Assembly: GCA_016490735.1 (NCBI GenBank)
Contig: JAEMWC010001371.1
Coordinates: 45,001 to 109,000, forward strand
Length of the DNA: 64,000 nucleotides
Direction: 5' to 3'
Source: Pachyseris speciosa
Lineage: Eukaryota > Cnidaria > Anthozoa > Scleractinia > Pachyseridae
Shown here: positions 1 through 10,883 of the stretch, in pieces
How positions within the stretch are numbered: position 1 is the stretch's first letter
Layout: every line of letters begins with the position of its first letter
Notes under the pieces: generated by a model
What the model was told of the DNA's origin: nothing
What the model saw: only the letters and a program-made list of their open reading frames with translations
Databases searched by the model: none
Program-made: the position numbers and the translations under genes

Positions 1-308
1 GAAAAACAAATTGCTATTTTGTTTTAGCGACAGAAAGGGCGCACCGAACAGAAAAGCCGAAATTAATTGTGATTCAGACATAGTTGTCCACCTGTCAGCA
101 AGTATGCAAGCAGCAGAGGAGAGCAGTTTTGTTCTGAGGGCAGAATAAAGAGGACAGTCAAGAAGATAATGCTTGACGGTCTCAGTTGTGGAAACTATGT
201 AGTTAATCATTGCTTTTTTGGAAAGGCATTTTCTTGCTAATGACAAATATCATTTCTTTGTGCCTTAGTGTTAAATAACATGCGTGTTTTAAAATCCTTG
301 TGCTACAG
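1..308. other. Left-edge non-coding sequence (probable intron)
   Basis: No exon is seen here. The stretch ends in a splice acceptor (ctacag, AG at 307-308) in front of the first EGF exon, so it is probably intron of that gene, whose upstream part lies outside the window. Confidence 0.5.
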
Positions 309-534
309 CTCCTTGCTCTCCAAGATGCCAAAATGGCGGATTCTGTGCATCCCATAATGCGTGCAGATGTCCTCCGCACTTCTTGGGTGAACGTTGTCAG
401 TTTCCCGTATGCATACCGCCCTGTATTAACGGCGGCCACTGCGTCAGACCCAATGTGTGTATGTGCCCTCCTGAATGGAGAGGAGATTATTGTCAAAAGC
501 CCGTGTGTCATCTTCCATGTTTAAACGGTGGAAG
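309..534 (+). CDS. EGF-repeat protein, internal exon: EGF repeats 1 and 2 and the first half of repeat 3
   Basis: Read with phase 1 in (CT CCT TGC), the exon is open for 226 nt. It encodes two complete EGF-like modules, CSPRCQNGGFC...ERC and CIPPCINGGHC...DYC, then CHLPCLNGGR, which breaks off inside a third. Spacing is C-x3-C-x5-C-x5-C-x-C-x8-C in both complete repeats, the spacing of EGF modules in WIF1 and VWDE-type secreted proteins. The acceptor is ctacag and the donor AG|gtaaat. Phase 2 out joins exactly to the exon at 2083, rebuilding an Arg codon. The longest open frame here is in a different register and is a shadow. The product is probably extracellular or a receptor ectodomain; the full protein cannot be named from four EGF modules. 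Confidence 0.85.
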
Positions 535-601
535 GTAAATGATTCACTCTCTGAACACTGATTTATTTATAGTAAACAATGAGCGCAAGTTACCAGACTG
601 A

Positions 602-952
602 AGTAGTATAGGACGCACCGGTTAGACCTCTTTCTTGAGGGGGACTCTCATTAATTTGAGGGGGTAACAAATCAGCGTAAGGTGACGTGATGAATAGGTA
701 TCTCATTAAGATAGGGTGATATCACGTACTATTTTCCTCTTATTGCAGTCATGGTCGGTACAAGTAACCAGTTTGGTCGGTTTTAAAATATTTTTTTGGA
801 TACACCCTAACACCTCCTCCTTCTCCTCATTTCCAATTTTTGCCATGACGTCTCCTTACGTTAATTTATTTAATTTATCTTTCCTCAAATTAATGAGATT
901 CCCCCTCCTTTATGACTAAAAAAGAGGCCCAACCGATGCGACGTATACTACT
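602..952. mobile_element. MITE-like element with about 60-bp inverted ends
   Basis: The left end (AGTAGTATAGGACGCACCGG) and right end are imperfect inverted complements over about 60 bp, both including a C-rich/G-rich block and TTAATTTGAG. No coding capacity. The target duplication is unclear. It lies in the intron between the first and second EGF exons. Confidence 0.6.
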
Positions 953-1254
953 GAGTGAAGCGACTAGTTTGACGTTACTTGAAGGCGCTACGCCGCTTGT
1001 TAATGATTTTAAAGTTCGCAAGGGACACGTGCCTTCCCTGATAACCTGCCGCGGGAAGTTAAAATCAGATCTTCTCTTATGAAAACTCATGTTCTCGTTG
1101 GTCGAACCCAAATACAGACTGTCTTGACTCAAGGAGGACTTCACCAAAACGATTCCAAAAGTCGTCTTGTACTCCTCGGTTCGAAATATTAACCATTCAT
1201 TGTACTGACTCTTCATGGGAAATACTTAAGGGTGACACTGATGGAGGTAGTGTT

Positions 1255-1683
1255 GTATTTTATTTACACATGGTAATGGTAAGGTATTTATATAGCGCTC
1301 ATATCACATAGTCTCATGGCGGTTTACATCACTGGCCGGGCGACTCGACCAGACTGCTTGTGCAGTTTACAATTAATGAAGTAGGTAATGAGTGCCCCCG
1401 TAATGTAGATATCTAGGACAGACACTAGGGGTGGTCACAGTCAAAGTTTTGTTACGTCCTTAGTGGTTTTTTTACATTCCACAGAATCAGATTAAGTGAA
1501 AGTACTGTGAGACGGGGCCTACGGTTTACGTCCTTATCCAAAAGTCTAACCATTTGCAGATGCATTACAAAGGCAGCGCTTACTCCTCAGTTATTTAAAG
1601 ACCCTGAGTTTTGGTCCGGCCGGGGTTAGAACCCGCGACCTCCCGCATGGTAGTCCGGTGCTCTACCACTGAGCTAACCGGTC
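1255..1683 (-). mobile_element. tRNA-derived SINE, family 1, copy A
   Basis: On the minus strand the element starts with a tRNA-like head (1683 down to 1612) containing an A box (TAGCTCAGTGGTAGAGC) and a B box-like GGTTCTAACCCC. The body is shared with the copies at 28679 and 38118 (AACTCAGGGTCTTTAAATAA-like start, CCCCTAGTGTCTGTC, ACGGGGGCACTCAT). The 3' end GCGCTATATAAATACC differs from the ATT-rich tail of copy B. The B box has a T-to-C type change, so this copy is probably silent. It lies in an intron of the EGF gene. Confidence 0.8.
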
Positions 1684-2082
1684 ATTCCACATGGAATTTT
1701 CCTGTGTTACTATTTTGGAGGAGGTTGTTAAATACAATCTTTCTGTAGTTGTGAGAAGGGGTTTTCTACTTTGTTAGTCAAGATGTTTTGATGTAAAGTT
1801 AAGAAATCATCAGGAGTGTTTATAAAGTTTAAAACACGAGGCGCAGGCATGTGTTTTACGACTTGATAAACATGAACGGCTTCAAAAGCTTTACCGTAGA
1901 TCTATCCATTTAGATTTTTCAAAATTTAGCTGTGTCTATATCAGATATAAAAACACTCATCAAACATTAATTGCGTTTGTATTTTCTTAATGAATTATTA
2001 ATGAATTTGAGAAGAACACTTCAGGCGCCTCTAATATGCTTCCACTGATTCTCTACCATTCAACTAAGCTGTATTTTCCCAG

Positions 2083-2144
2083 GTGTGCTCGGCCAAACCA
2101 ATGTACCTGTCCTTCTGGGTATAGTGGTACTATGTGTGAAAAAG
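2083..2144 (+). CDS. EGF-repeat protein, internal exon: second half of EGF repeat 3
   Basis: This 62-nt exon lies between a ttttcccag acceptor and a gtaaat donor. Its first G completes the AG of the previous exon to AGG (Arg). It then reads CARPNQCTCPSGYSGTMCEK and ends in phase 1. Joined to the previous exon it gives CHLPCLNGGR-CARPNQC..., a canonical EGF repeat with the same cysteine spacing as its neighbours. The exact phase match across a 1.55-kb intron holding a MITE and a SINE strongly supports a real gene. Splitting an EGF domain after the third-cysteine loop is less common than the usual phase 1-1 whole-domain exon. Confidence 0.85.
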
Positions 2145-2901
2145 GTAAATGTGACTACAAAATGTTATCTTAACAAAACAGTTGTCAAAGTAGACCAGAC
2201 TATACCAACCATACATACTACATACATTTTGCGTTTAAGATGAACGGACGTTACCTGTTGAAAAGTTGTCTCGGTTGTGGTTGGGGGCGATCTGCACTAT
2301 TTGCAAGACCTCGCAGGATTGGTTCAAACAACAATAAACAAATAATGAAATTAATAGAGCCTTGCACTAAAACAACAGTGTTGCAGCCTATAAAGCTCCA
2401 TTGAAATTAGTGGTTTTTAAGCGGTGCAGCCCAACCGCTTGGGATACAGTTTCTACTGTTAGAAATAACAGCGCTTGGAGTTTAGGGTTTAATTTAGGTA
2501 AAAATTATATTTCTGTTCAAGAACGAAAAATGAAAACAGATGAAAAGTCACCCATGAACGACTACACAGCTGAAACATGCTAATATATAAACGTCTGACA
2601 GTACGCGGCGATATATTCTAAGCAGTCCATACCACGGCCCTTTTCCATTTTCCACGTTCTGGTGAGAGGTTTTCACATGTAGGTGGTGTCTGGAAGCTTT
2701 AGTTAATAGTAATTTTAGTTTAATTGCCAAGCTAAGAGATTTAACTGTATCTCGGAAACTTTCACATCTTATTTCAAAAAATTTCAAATCGCTTTCTCTT
2801 TTTCGGGGTTCTTCTGAGGTTAAAATTATTTTAAATCGACGGATTTAAAAAAGATTTAGGGATTTAGCTTGGGCTAAGAGTGTATTTTCTTCTGTTATTA
2901 G

Positions 2902-3000
2902 CCATTTGTAACCAGCCCTGTATAAATGGAGGTCATTGTGTTCGGCCTGGGGTCTGCGCATGCGCGTTTGGATATACTGGGATACAATGTGAAGAGAGAG
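2902..3000 (+). CDS. EGF-repeat protein, exon encoding EGF repeat 4
   Basis: The acceptor is gttattag and the exon is in phase 1 (G|CC gives Ala). It reads AICNQPCINGGHCVRPGVC, then ACAFGYTGIQCEER, a complete EGF module of 99 nt with phase 1 at both ends, the classical shuffling exon. The donor AG|gtgcgt at 3001 is plausible. If it is not used, the frame runs only to a TGA at 3024-3026, which would make this the terminal exon. No further EGF exon was found downstream in the window, so I cannot tell which is right. Confidence 0.82.
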
Positions 3001-3026
3001 GTGCGTTGATAACTTATGGTACATGA

Positions 3027-4190
3027 ATGAAATCATATGATGATATGGATTATGGGTAATAAAATGCGTCCTTCATCAGAGTTTTACGAGGCTATAGAAT
3101 AGTTTCAGATAAAGCAAGGAGAAAGCATGGTCTAAACAGGGTTTGAAACAACAGCAAAATACACGAAAACACTTTGTAAATTAGTTAAAGAAATTGACGT
3201 ATTGCGCGCAAGAAACATAGGAAAGGGCTGTGAAAAATCTAAAATTGTGCCGAAAAAAGGAATGTGTTATGAAAACGTTCAGGTCATAAACAAAGCGGAG
3301 ATAACGACGCCAAGCTTTCTAGCATTCTAAACAAGCCTAAAAACACATTAGAAACACGCTAAGAAAACTGGTGAGAAATGTCCGCCGAGAAATGTCCACC
3401 ACTGAATCCCAACGAGTGGCGAGACGCTGGGACGAAGACACTAACTTAACTGGAATTCCTTGTTCTGGAGGTTATTGTTTTATCATCGTAATTTTTATGT
3501 CTACTTTTTTACAGATCCATGGGTTGACAAAAGAAAGCGTTAGATGTAACGACATTCAGTTTCTCAGAAACCCAAAACTCAGGCCTGGGAGCCTGGGGAC
3601 AGTTTGTCAAAAGTCCGATAAGTTAGTGCGCACGAAAGACAAATTGAAGAATTGTAAATGGTTTACGATTGAGTGTTGTAGAACTAAAAGTTATGGCCCT
3701 GGCCAATCACCGCAAACGGTATTCGAAGCAAAGACATGTGGCCGGCGCCAAGCGCGGGAAAATGAGCGCGTTGAAGTGATGTGATTGGTTTTAGTTTGGC
3801 TTCTTATTGGTTGAGAAAGTGACGCAAGTTTTGTTGACCAATCACAGAGCGAAGTAATGCAAAACCAAAGGAGACGCAAGTCACTTTTGACACTCAATTG
3901 AAAACTGTTCAATTCGGCAAAATAGCGACAGTCGATAGTTAAAACGGATAGGTAAACATCTTATCGGCGTTGTTGAGAAACGGGCGTCTGGACACGTTGC
4001 AATAACGCCAACATGGTGACGTCCGTGTCCATATCAGAAACCTGCGGAACTTTTCTGGCCACACACATGCAAAGCAGTAAGGGGTACCGCAAAGGACTGT
4101 CTCAAAGATGAACTTCCGCTCCAGTTTGTAAACTATTTATATCCGCTTTTATTTCAGATTATTTTGTTTGTTCATGACAATATATCTATT
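3027..4190. other. No supported feature
   Basis: Probably intron or 3' flank of the EGF gene. A 137-codon open frame at 3371-3784 shows no recognisable domain and no splice support. Confidence 0.4.
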
Positions 4191-4216
4191 TTATATAGTA
4201 CAATGCACTTTCTTGG

Positions 4217-4440
4217 ATGTTACTAATACCAGGAACCGGGAATGGGGAACGGGGAACGGGCAACGGGCAACGGGCAACGGGCAACGGGCAACGGGCAACG
4301 GGCAACGGGGAACGGGCAACGGGGAACGGGCAACGGGGAACGGGGAACCGGGAACGGGAGTCTGGAAACCAGTGTACAGCGGTAATCCGCAAAAAAATTC
4401 AAAATGGCGGACGAAGGAAACGAAAATGGTCTGGGAACCA
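4217..4440 (+). repeat. G-rich 7-bp minisatellite (AACGGGC/AACGGGG) in a dispersed repeat, copy 1
   Basis: From about 4237 to 4360 the sequence is a run of 7-bp units (GGGCAAC or GGGGAAC), so G triplets recur every seven bases with four-base loops, a strong G-quadruplex pattern. Open frames across it on both strands are low-complexity artefacts. The right flank (GGGAGTCTGGAAACCAGTGT, then AAAAATTCAAAATGGCGGAC) is also found, inverted, beside the second array at 7060-7313, so the array belongs to a dispersed unit. The left flank holds ATAGTACAATGCACTTTCTT. Confidence 0.85.
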
Positions 4441-5864
4441 GTTTTGAGCACATGTCTGCGCATGTACAAAGGTTGTGGAGGTCCTTGGCTCCAGCGTAGT
4501 ACAGTTCGTAAACTGTAGATAAAGGTGAACATTTTGCCGATTATTAACGCCGTTTCCGCATAATAAAGGCCGACATTATTACCACAGGTAGTTCTTTTCA
4601 TGGGTTATTTAACTGCCGTTCCTACCTTTGTAAATTTTTCCTTCTTTTCGCTAAAGCCATCCGAACCTCGTACGTGGCGTAGTCGAAGTAGACCTGGGAT
4701 TCAAAGTATTGGCACAGTCAAATGCCATCGTAAAGATTTTGGCTGATTTCAACAATACACGGTTATGTTAACCTTCTTATCTCGACGTGATTTTCTATTT
4801 GTTCAATTTCCGTTCCCTTTTATGTTGTTAACCCAGAAAGTTTTCTTATTTATGGGAAACACAGGAGTGTTGTTGCAGTGTAACAACACAGCTCAAGTGT
4901 ATCATCATCATTGTATCATCAACACTTTGGTCATATTTAAGTGCTACACACATATTTTCGCCATCTTTTACTACGTAAATTTTAATTCTGGTACTTTTTC
5001 GTTGTCCACAATGCTGGTAAAATTAACATATTTTAAGTTACAAAATTACTGTATTTTGCAACTTTGAAAAACCCAAGAAACAGTCAGAATGTCTTGATTT
5101 GATTGGGTTGACGGTGTATTCTTAATACCAAAGGGCCTGTTTTCCAACATCATTCACTGAAGCACCTGTAATAGCCTTCACAGCAAGTGCACTTTTATCA
5201 GGTTACAGCCCAGCAATACCATACCAAACTGCCTACGTCTTAGGAGCTATGAAAGCCCTCTAATGCTACAAAAGGTGTCAGGTCAATACCCTGTCCCAAC
5301 TACCAAGCAAAACATCTGCCAAAACTTTTCTAAGGTCTCAATAATTATACCAGTACTAAGGAAAACATAAAGTGCTCATGACATACATACATATATCAGT
5401 TTAATCAAGGCATTTAGAATAAAGTTGACTGTACAGAAAATGACAGATTTTTGTAAAAAGCAAAATCTGTTTTCATCTTAACCATTCCTTTTTTAGACAA
5501 GACACTTGAGTAGTTTCTATTTGAGTTTAGTGAGTAAGACAAACACCAAGGTAATCACCCGTTTCAAAAACATGATCTTATCTGAATTCACAACAGCACT
5601 GCCAAAATGGCATCTGCATGCAAGAGAATCTTGGAGTAGTTATTGGGTTCAACTGTGAGTGTTGGGAGTTTTGTTAGCCAATTACATTGTCAGTAAAGAA
5701 AGCAAAACTTAAGCAGACATAATAACTATTATTACTCCCAACAATAAGAAACAGTCAGGCAAAGTCGATGGAGAAGACAAATTAAAACCTGTCAAAATCA
5801 CTTAAATTATCACTTCTGAGACAAAAGGATGACAGTACACCGCAGGTAAGGCAATTTAACTTTT
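4441..5864. other. No supported feature
   Basis: AT-rich sequence. Short open stretches on both strands lack domains or splice support. Confidence 0.4.
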
Positions 5865-6391
5865 ATTTAGCATTGGTCAGTGCATGTAATCATCATGCAT
5901 CTACAGACTCATACAATACCAGGCTTGCTTCTAAATCAACCTATTACATCAATGCCATCAAAACAAACTATGGTAAATGCAACTTTCGCTTTGCAGCTGT
6001 AAAAGTCTGGAATCACCTTGATGAAAGCATTAAACACCTTCCCCTTAAAACGTTTAAAAGCAAAGTCAAGTTTGACATCTTACAGTCTTACTGTTCATGA
6101 GATTTCAAGTGGTGTATATTTATTCACTTATTGATTTATTCTCTTATTTATTTATTTTTATCTATTTATTTTTTTGTCGTCTTCTTTTGACTTATTAACT
6201 GCTCTGCTCTAGCTTTAGTGCCAACCAATCTCCTATACTTAAACATTACTTAATTTTACTCGGCTCGATTAGCTTTCCAGTTATTCTGAGTAAATGTTAC
6301 CTTTCCTGTATTATTAGATGATGTTGTAAATTAAGTTCAATTATTATTTGGCAATAAAGCTGGTGTTGTTGTTGTTGTTGTTGTTGTTGTT
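5865..6391 (+). mobile_element. 5'-truncated LINE of the LINE B type, 3' end only
   Basis: The frame 5873-6100 reads YNTRLASKSTYY...KTNYGKCNFRFAAVKVWN, clearly homologous to the C-terminus of LINE B ORF2 in this window (YQTRLASKISYY...RTNYGKFNIRFSGVKVWN). After the stop there is a T-rich 3' UTR and the terminus GGCAATAAAGCTGG followed by (TTG)n at about 6360-6391, the same type of end as LINE B. The upstream part of the element is missing, as usual for incomplete target-primed reverse transcription. Confidence 0.85.
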
Positions 6392-7050
6392 AAGAAAAAT
6401 ATGGTAAATCCCATACATTTACTATAAAAAACAAAGGGTTACATGAACAGATTGTCTAAGTGCACTATGGTTGAAATACAGTAGAGTTTTTCATGACAGT
6501 AAGTTATGTCATTTAAAAATGACTTTGTAAAAGAAAAGGAAAATATTTTCCAAGGCGGGAAATGCTATTTTCACTAAAAGAATTTTTTTTAAAACCTAGG
6601 TTAGCAAACTCTGAGGGGCTTTCAAACCAGACAAATGACTAAAAATAAAATATTATTTTCAAGTTCTGTCAATGCTTGGTTTTACTGTTGTTTAAAAGTT
6701 TATCGATACAAGGTTAACTGTAACTCGTATTACCTGTTGTTTTGGATTTTTTAATGCATTTGTATTTGTACAAACACGGTTTATTTATTCACTCGTTGTT
6801 CAGTGGTAATTGTATGTATCTTTGCACGCAGTAACTTGAATAAATATACCGTTTATTAATTTTTCTACCTTACTTGTATTATCTCGATCTGTTCTGACCT
6901 CCTCGCTGCTTTTCTGCTGATAATGATGTTGGGCTACAGGACCACTTTCGTGCACAAAATCCGGCGTAAAATGACGATTTCAGGAAGGGAAAAAGTGAAT
7001 CCCCAAAACAAATGGTGGCAACCGTTGCAGAACCCTTGACTTTAAATTCT
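6392..7050. other. No supported feature
   Basis: AT-rich, no coding or repeat structure recognised. Confidence 0.4.
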
Positions 7051-7059
7051 CACCCAGGA

Positions 7060-7313
7060 ATACGAGCTTCATATTTTCTCTGTTTACCTGTTTTCGTCTT
7101 GTTTTTGTCCGCCATTTTGAATTTTTTTCCGGACTACCGCTGTACACTGGTTCCCAGACTCCCGTTCCCGGTTCCCGGTTCCCGGTTCCCGGTTCCCTGT
7201 TCCCGGTTCCCGGTTCCCTGTTCCCCGTTCCCCGTTCCCTGTTCCCCGTTCCCCGTTCCCGTTCCCCGTTCCCCGTTCCCCGTTCCCCGTTCCCCGTTCC
7301 CGGTTCCTGGATA
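7060..7313 (-). repeat. Dispersed minisatellite unit, copy 2 (inverted relative to copy 1)
   Basis: The plus strand shows a C-rich array of TTCCCGG/TTCCCCG units from about 7161 to 7306. Read on the minus strand, the order CAGGAACCGGG, G-rich array, GGGAGTCTGGGAACCAGTG, TACAGCGG, TTCAAAATGGCGGAC matches copy 1 at 4231-4440. The 20-base block ATAGTACAATGCACTTTCTT lies beside both arrays but in opposite relative orientation, as if the ancestral unit had inverted ends. Confidence 0.85.
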
Positions 7314-7689
7314 TAGTACAATGCACTTTCTTTCAGAGCATAACTTTATCTGTTAAATATTCATTTTGAAAATATAAGCTTTCATTAAAAGAAAGGAAGA
7401 TAAAACAAGATATTGCCAACATACAAAGTCAATTTAAAGGCGCGGTTTTTTATCAATGCATGTGATATTCATTCCAAAAGGATTAATAAACAGTTTCGTT
7501 TCTATAATTTTTCAGATGAAGAAGATAAAGGCAATGTTTATCTTTTTTGTGAGACACTACACTATGAAATTAAATTATAAACCACACGTGAATATATTGA
7601 TTTCTCTTTATTTCCTGTGGTTTTCTTCTTCGTACCTGCATCCTGCACTCCACATTTTTATGCAGAACCCAGCGATCAAAAAAACCTCG

Positions 7690-8433
7690 CACAATCCATC
7701 TTTACCTCAAAAGACAAAACGGTTCACTGCTCCAATGTGCGAAGTTTCTGGCACTCAATACAGCCCCTCTTTGAAAGCTATACAATTTGTGAAATTGATG
7801 TTATTCTTGGTGTTACTCGACCAGTCAAAGATTCCCTTCTTTATAATCACCTTATCTTACTCTCGAAGCAGTATATTTATAGTTGTAAACTCAAGAATGC
7901 TTTACCGACAAGAGTTGTATTTTTAACAAAAGTGAAAGCAGTCTTTGAAATGGAGCGTCGGATAGCAAAAGAGAGAAATAAACTCTCCTTTCATCTTAAA
8001 AAATGGGATAAGCTCCTAACACGGGAACATCACCTCAAACTTCCATAATATTACACTTTTCGCTATTCTGTTATTATTATATTTTTATGGAATTGAGTTT
8101 TCTTCATAACTATTTTCTATTTCTTTGTTAAAATATAGCACCTTGTAAGGCACGTTTACCTATCTGTATTTGTATAATTTTCGTATGTCTTTCCAAAAAT
8201 TTGTTCAGTATGTACGAGTAAATGTAAGTTGTAATGACTGTACCAGCTAGTGTGAATTAATAGTTTGTGTGCGTGTGTGCACGTTTGTGTGTGTGGTGTG
8301 TGCGTGCGTGGATGTGCGTATTTCGCTATGTAAGCAATATTGTTATTTGTTATCTGTTATCTGTACTGTTTGTGTAATGAGAAATAAAATTCATACATTT
8401 TACCGACAAAAAAAAAAAAAAAAAAAAAAAAAA
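7690..8433 (+). mobile_element. L1-like LINE, 3' fragment with poly(A) tail
   Basis: The frame ending at 8048 (SFWHSIQPLFESYTICEIDV..., LLYNHLILLSKQYIYSCKL, FLTKVKAVFEMERRIAKERN) matches the pattern of the C-terminal tail of L1/Tx1-like ORF2 proteins. It is followed by a 3' UTR with a GT-rich stretch, an AATAAA signal near 8382 and an A-run at 8407-8433. The start is approximate. Everything upstream (endonuclease, RT) is missing. Confidence 0.7.
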
Positions 8434-8613
8434 ACCGTTCACCCAAGCTGTTAATGCTTGGGCTCAATCTTTGCTTTGGTAGATTTAAGGGGTAATGCCC
8501 GCTACCATGTGGCCTTAGTGCCAATAAAGTGGCTTCAGCTTGCCAGATCACATTAATTTGTGAGGTATCCTTGTCATTCCAGCCACATCCCACAAGCTTT
8601 ACGTTTTCACCCC
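8434..8613 (+). mobile_element. Truncated single copy of the 257-bp hammerhead repeat (retrozyme monomer)
   Basis: From GCTGTTAATGCTTGGGCTCA to CCACAAGCTTTACGTTTTCAC the sequence is a diverged copy of the unit tandemly repeated at 20251-23328, in opposite orientation, so ribozyme sense is on the + strand. It begins within a few bases of the point just after the predicted ribozyme cleavage site and stops before the CTGATGAG segment, so it lacks the catalytic core. It abuts the poly(A) tail of the LINE fragment. Confidence 0.8.
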
Positions 8614-10659
8614 TATTTAGCCTGAGGTCATGCCCTCTCCCTATATCCATCCCCCCGCCCCCTCCTCCCCCCCCAAAAAAAGACGCCTGGTCACAGGTTA
8701 GTCCCCATTAAACCACAGTGTTTCCACAGTCCGTCTGCCCGCACTGCAAGTAATGTAAGTAGTAAGTAGTAATCCTTCTGTTGATTAAATAAAACTTGAA
8801 CTTGGTCCAGTTGTTCAATGTGCAGTAAAACCAACCCATGCAGTGAGAACTTAAATTCCAATTTCTAAACTGGAATAAAAAAAGTCACAATTTTACCAGA
8901 ACGGACTTTTGTTTGTCAGGTCTGGCTTTGAGTTGCCGAAGTTATCTTGCTTACTTACAATTCTAAACGAGTCGCATGTAAACCTTGGTTAACAGGGTCC
9001 ACTCAGTTGCTCCGGAGCAGATCAACGCTAATCCAAGATTAAACGTTTACCGCGCTTTAAAAGCCTTTCCAAGAGTAAAGAAAAGTCTTATTCAAAACTG
9101 AAGGACGAAAATATTTTCAAACATCTGTAAGAATTAGCAGCTAGACAGGAATCAGATTTCACTCTAATCCTGGGGTAGCTTAACGGAGCTTTGAACAAGT
9201 GGCCCTGTGGCTCAGGATCAGTTATAACCAGGCTTAGTGTAACTCGACCTTTACTAATTGCAGTCCACTTATAGGTGCTCAAAACTCAAAGTCCCTGAGT
9301 TGTTTGTCTGCCGCAAGTCTTTAACACGTCTATGCCGTAGCTGATAGGCGAGAATTCTAAACCTTCGAAGGTTATCTTCAAATCCTGTAAAATATCCAAA
9401 CAAACTGGATTTTCGTGGCGCACTTTGTAGAAAAATCCCGAAAGAAAAAAAAATTAAAAAAAAATTGCAGGTTCGCCCTCAGAGTAGACCTAGACACATT
9501 TCACACTTTAAAACATGAGAAAACAAACAGTTTAAGGAGATTAAGTCCGTTACGGCGGATGTCTATTGTTGGATATTTTTATCTGCAAAATTCGAAAATA
9601 AACAGGTATGACACAACGGGCTATTTACAAAGAAAAGCGTAATTGTTTGAACGCCTTTTTGCGTCAATTGAGGCCCTTTGAACGTCATCTCTCCTTACCC
9701 TTGACCTCTCAATCCGCTACCAATGAAAACAGCATCCACAGTCTCCAAATGGCAAGTGAATTTTAATAGTATAAACAGATGGTGAAAATCTACTTTCCGC
9801 AAAACGATCGGATTTTTAGTTCCTTCTTCGACGATTTGCCAGCCTCTCTGATCAGCTTACAGGCACGTTCTAAAGAATGGGTTCAAGAAAAACGTACCAA
9901 GGCCAGTAAAATGTTTATAGTTGCTGAAGTCGGATGATGACATGCTCAAGAGAACATTCGTGGAGTTATTGATACCAACTTAGGTTCTGTTTAAACAGAG
10001 CTCACGTCAGCTTAAATTTAAACCTTTTAATAACAAGACGAAGACTCTCATCTTGCCAACAACGTACTGTCTCCGTGATATTAATAAAACCGCCCGTTTT
10101 CCGGATTTGCCTCCTCTATGTTTGGGTAATTTTAAACATTGCCGCAAGATTAAAGTAGAGTTTTCACGTCTGAAGGGAGTTCCCTTTGCAATTACGGTTT
10201 TAATTTCTTCAGAGGAAAGAAACTTCTCCTTGCAAGATTGAATTAATGTGAATACCAAATTTGACCCAGAAGATAATCTCCCACTAAACGGACTGATTGT
10301 TTTTACCGACAAACTGTCGCAAGACTGACATTGAGGCAAAATCTTTATTAATGAGGGAAAAAAAGCAGTCTCTTGAAAAAGAAAACATCTTTTCACAAAA
10401 GCTTGTTTGTTACAGAAATTGCTGGCTTCGCGACAATGCCAAACAAAGCTGCTTCTTAAGGCTCTCACCACCATCGCCTTTCCTGCGAAAGACTTCTGCC
10501 TTCAAGTACGATATGAGTGTACCAGTTTTTTCTTGTCAGTTCTTAATTCTATATCAAAGGCATTACCCTTCTATCTACGACTAATCCTCACTATTCAAAA
10601 AATTAAAATACAAATGTGGCCTTGAACTACTGAAAAATACACTAAAATACTAAACTGAA
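8614..10659. other. No supported gene
   Basis: Contains a C-run/A-run at about 8649-8682. Around 8990-9260 there are phrases like those of the MITE at 58217 (CTAATCCAAGATTAA), perhaps a decayed copy. Open frames at 10007-10584 overlap on both strands and have no recognisable domain. Confidence 0.35.
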
Positions 10660-10696
10660 GTCCGAGCTTTCGCCTCTCAACGGCATCGTCAGGGAC
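10660..10696 (-). ncRNA. Hammerhead-like hairpin relic, probably from a Penelope-like element
   Basis: On the minus strand GTCC precedes CTGACGA, a GCC/GGC hairpin with a seven-base loop, GAAA, GCTC, then GGAC, which pairs with GTCC. The order helix I, CUGANGA, helix II, GAAA, NUH, helix I matches a type I hammerhead with a minimal helix III. One extra base (U) sits between CUGACGA and helix II and helix I is only 4 bp, so activity is doubtful. Similar terminal hairpins are known from Penelope-like elements. Confidence 0.4.
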
Positions 10697-10883
10697 AGAT
10701 AAGATAAAATATTCTGCGAGGGCCGAATAAAAGGGGGAAAGGTGACAAAATAAGACAATGAGTAGAACAGTCGATGGCAATGAGCGAGTGTCACTGTGAC
10801 AGGATCCAGTCACTATTCAAGTTACCATTCCCCAGATCTTAACCGGTCTTAAACTGGCCCATTTCAGTCCACTTTCCGACCCC

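Noticed and set aside
1612..1683. Functional tRNA genes at the SINE heads (also 28679-28750, 38118-38190 and 28002-28075)
   Set aside because: Each is followed by a shared SINE body, the acceptor stems have mismatches and no convincing anticodon stem forms.
3371..3784. 137-codon plus-strand frame
   Set aside because: No domain, no splice support, and an opposing frame of similar quality.
4168..4601. Several overlapping 68-136 codon frames on both strands over the G-rich minisatellite
   Set aside because: Seven-base units leave all frames open; the peptides are low-complexity repeats (GNGQRAT, PVARCPL).
5150..5230. EGF-like cysteine pattern on the minus strand (CTCCEGYYRC)
   Set aside because: Too short, lacks the remaining cysteines and splice sites, and lies on the opposite strand to the EGF gene.
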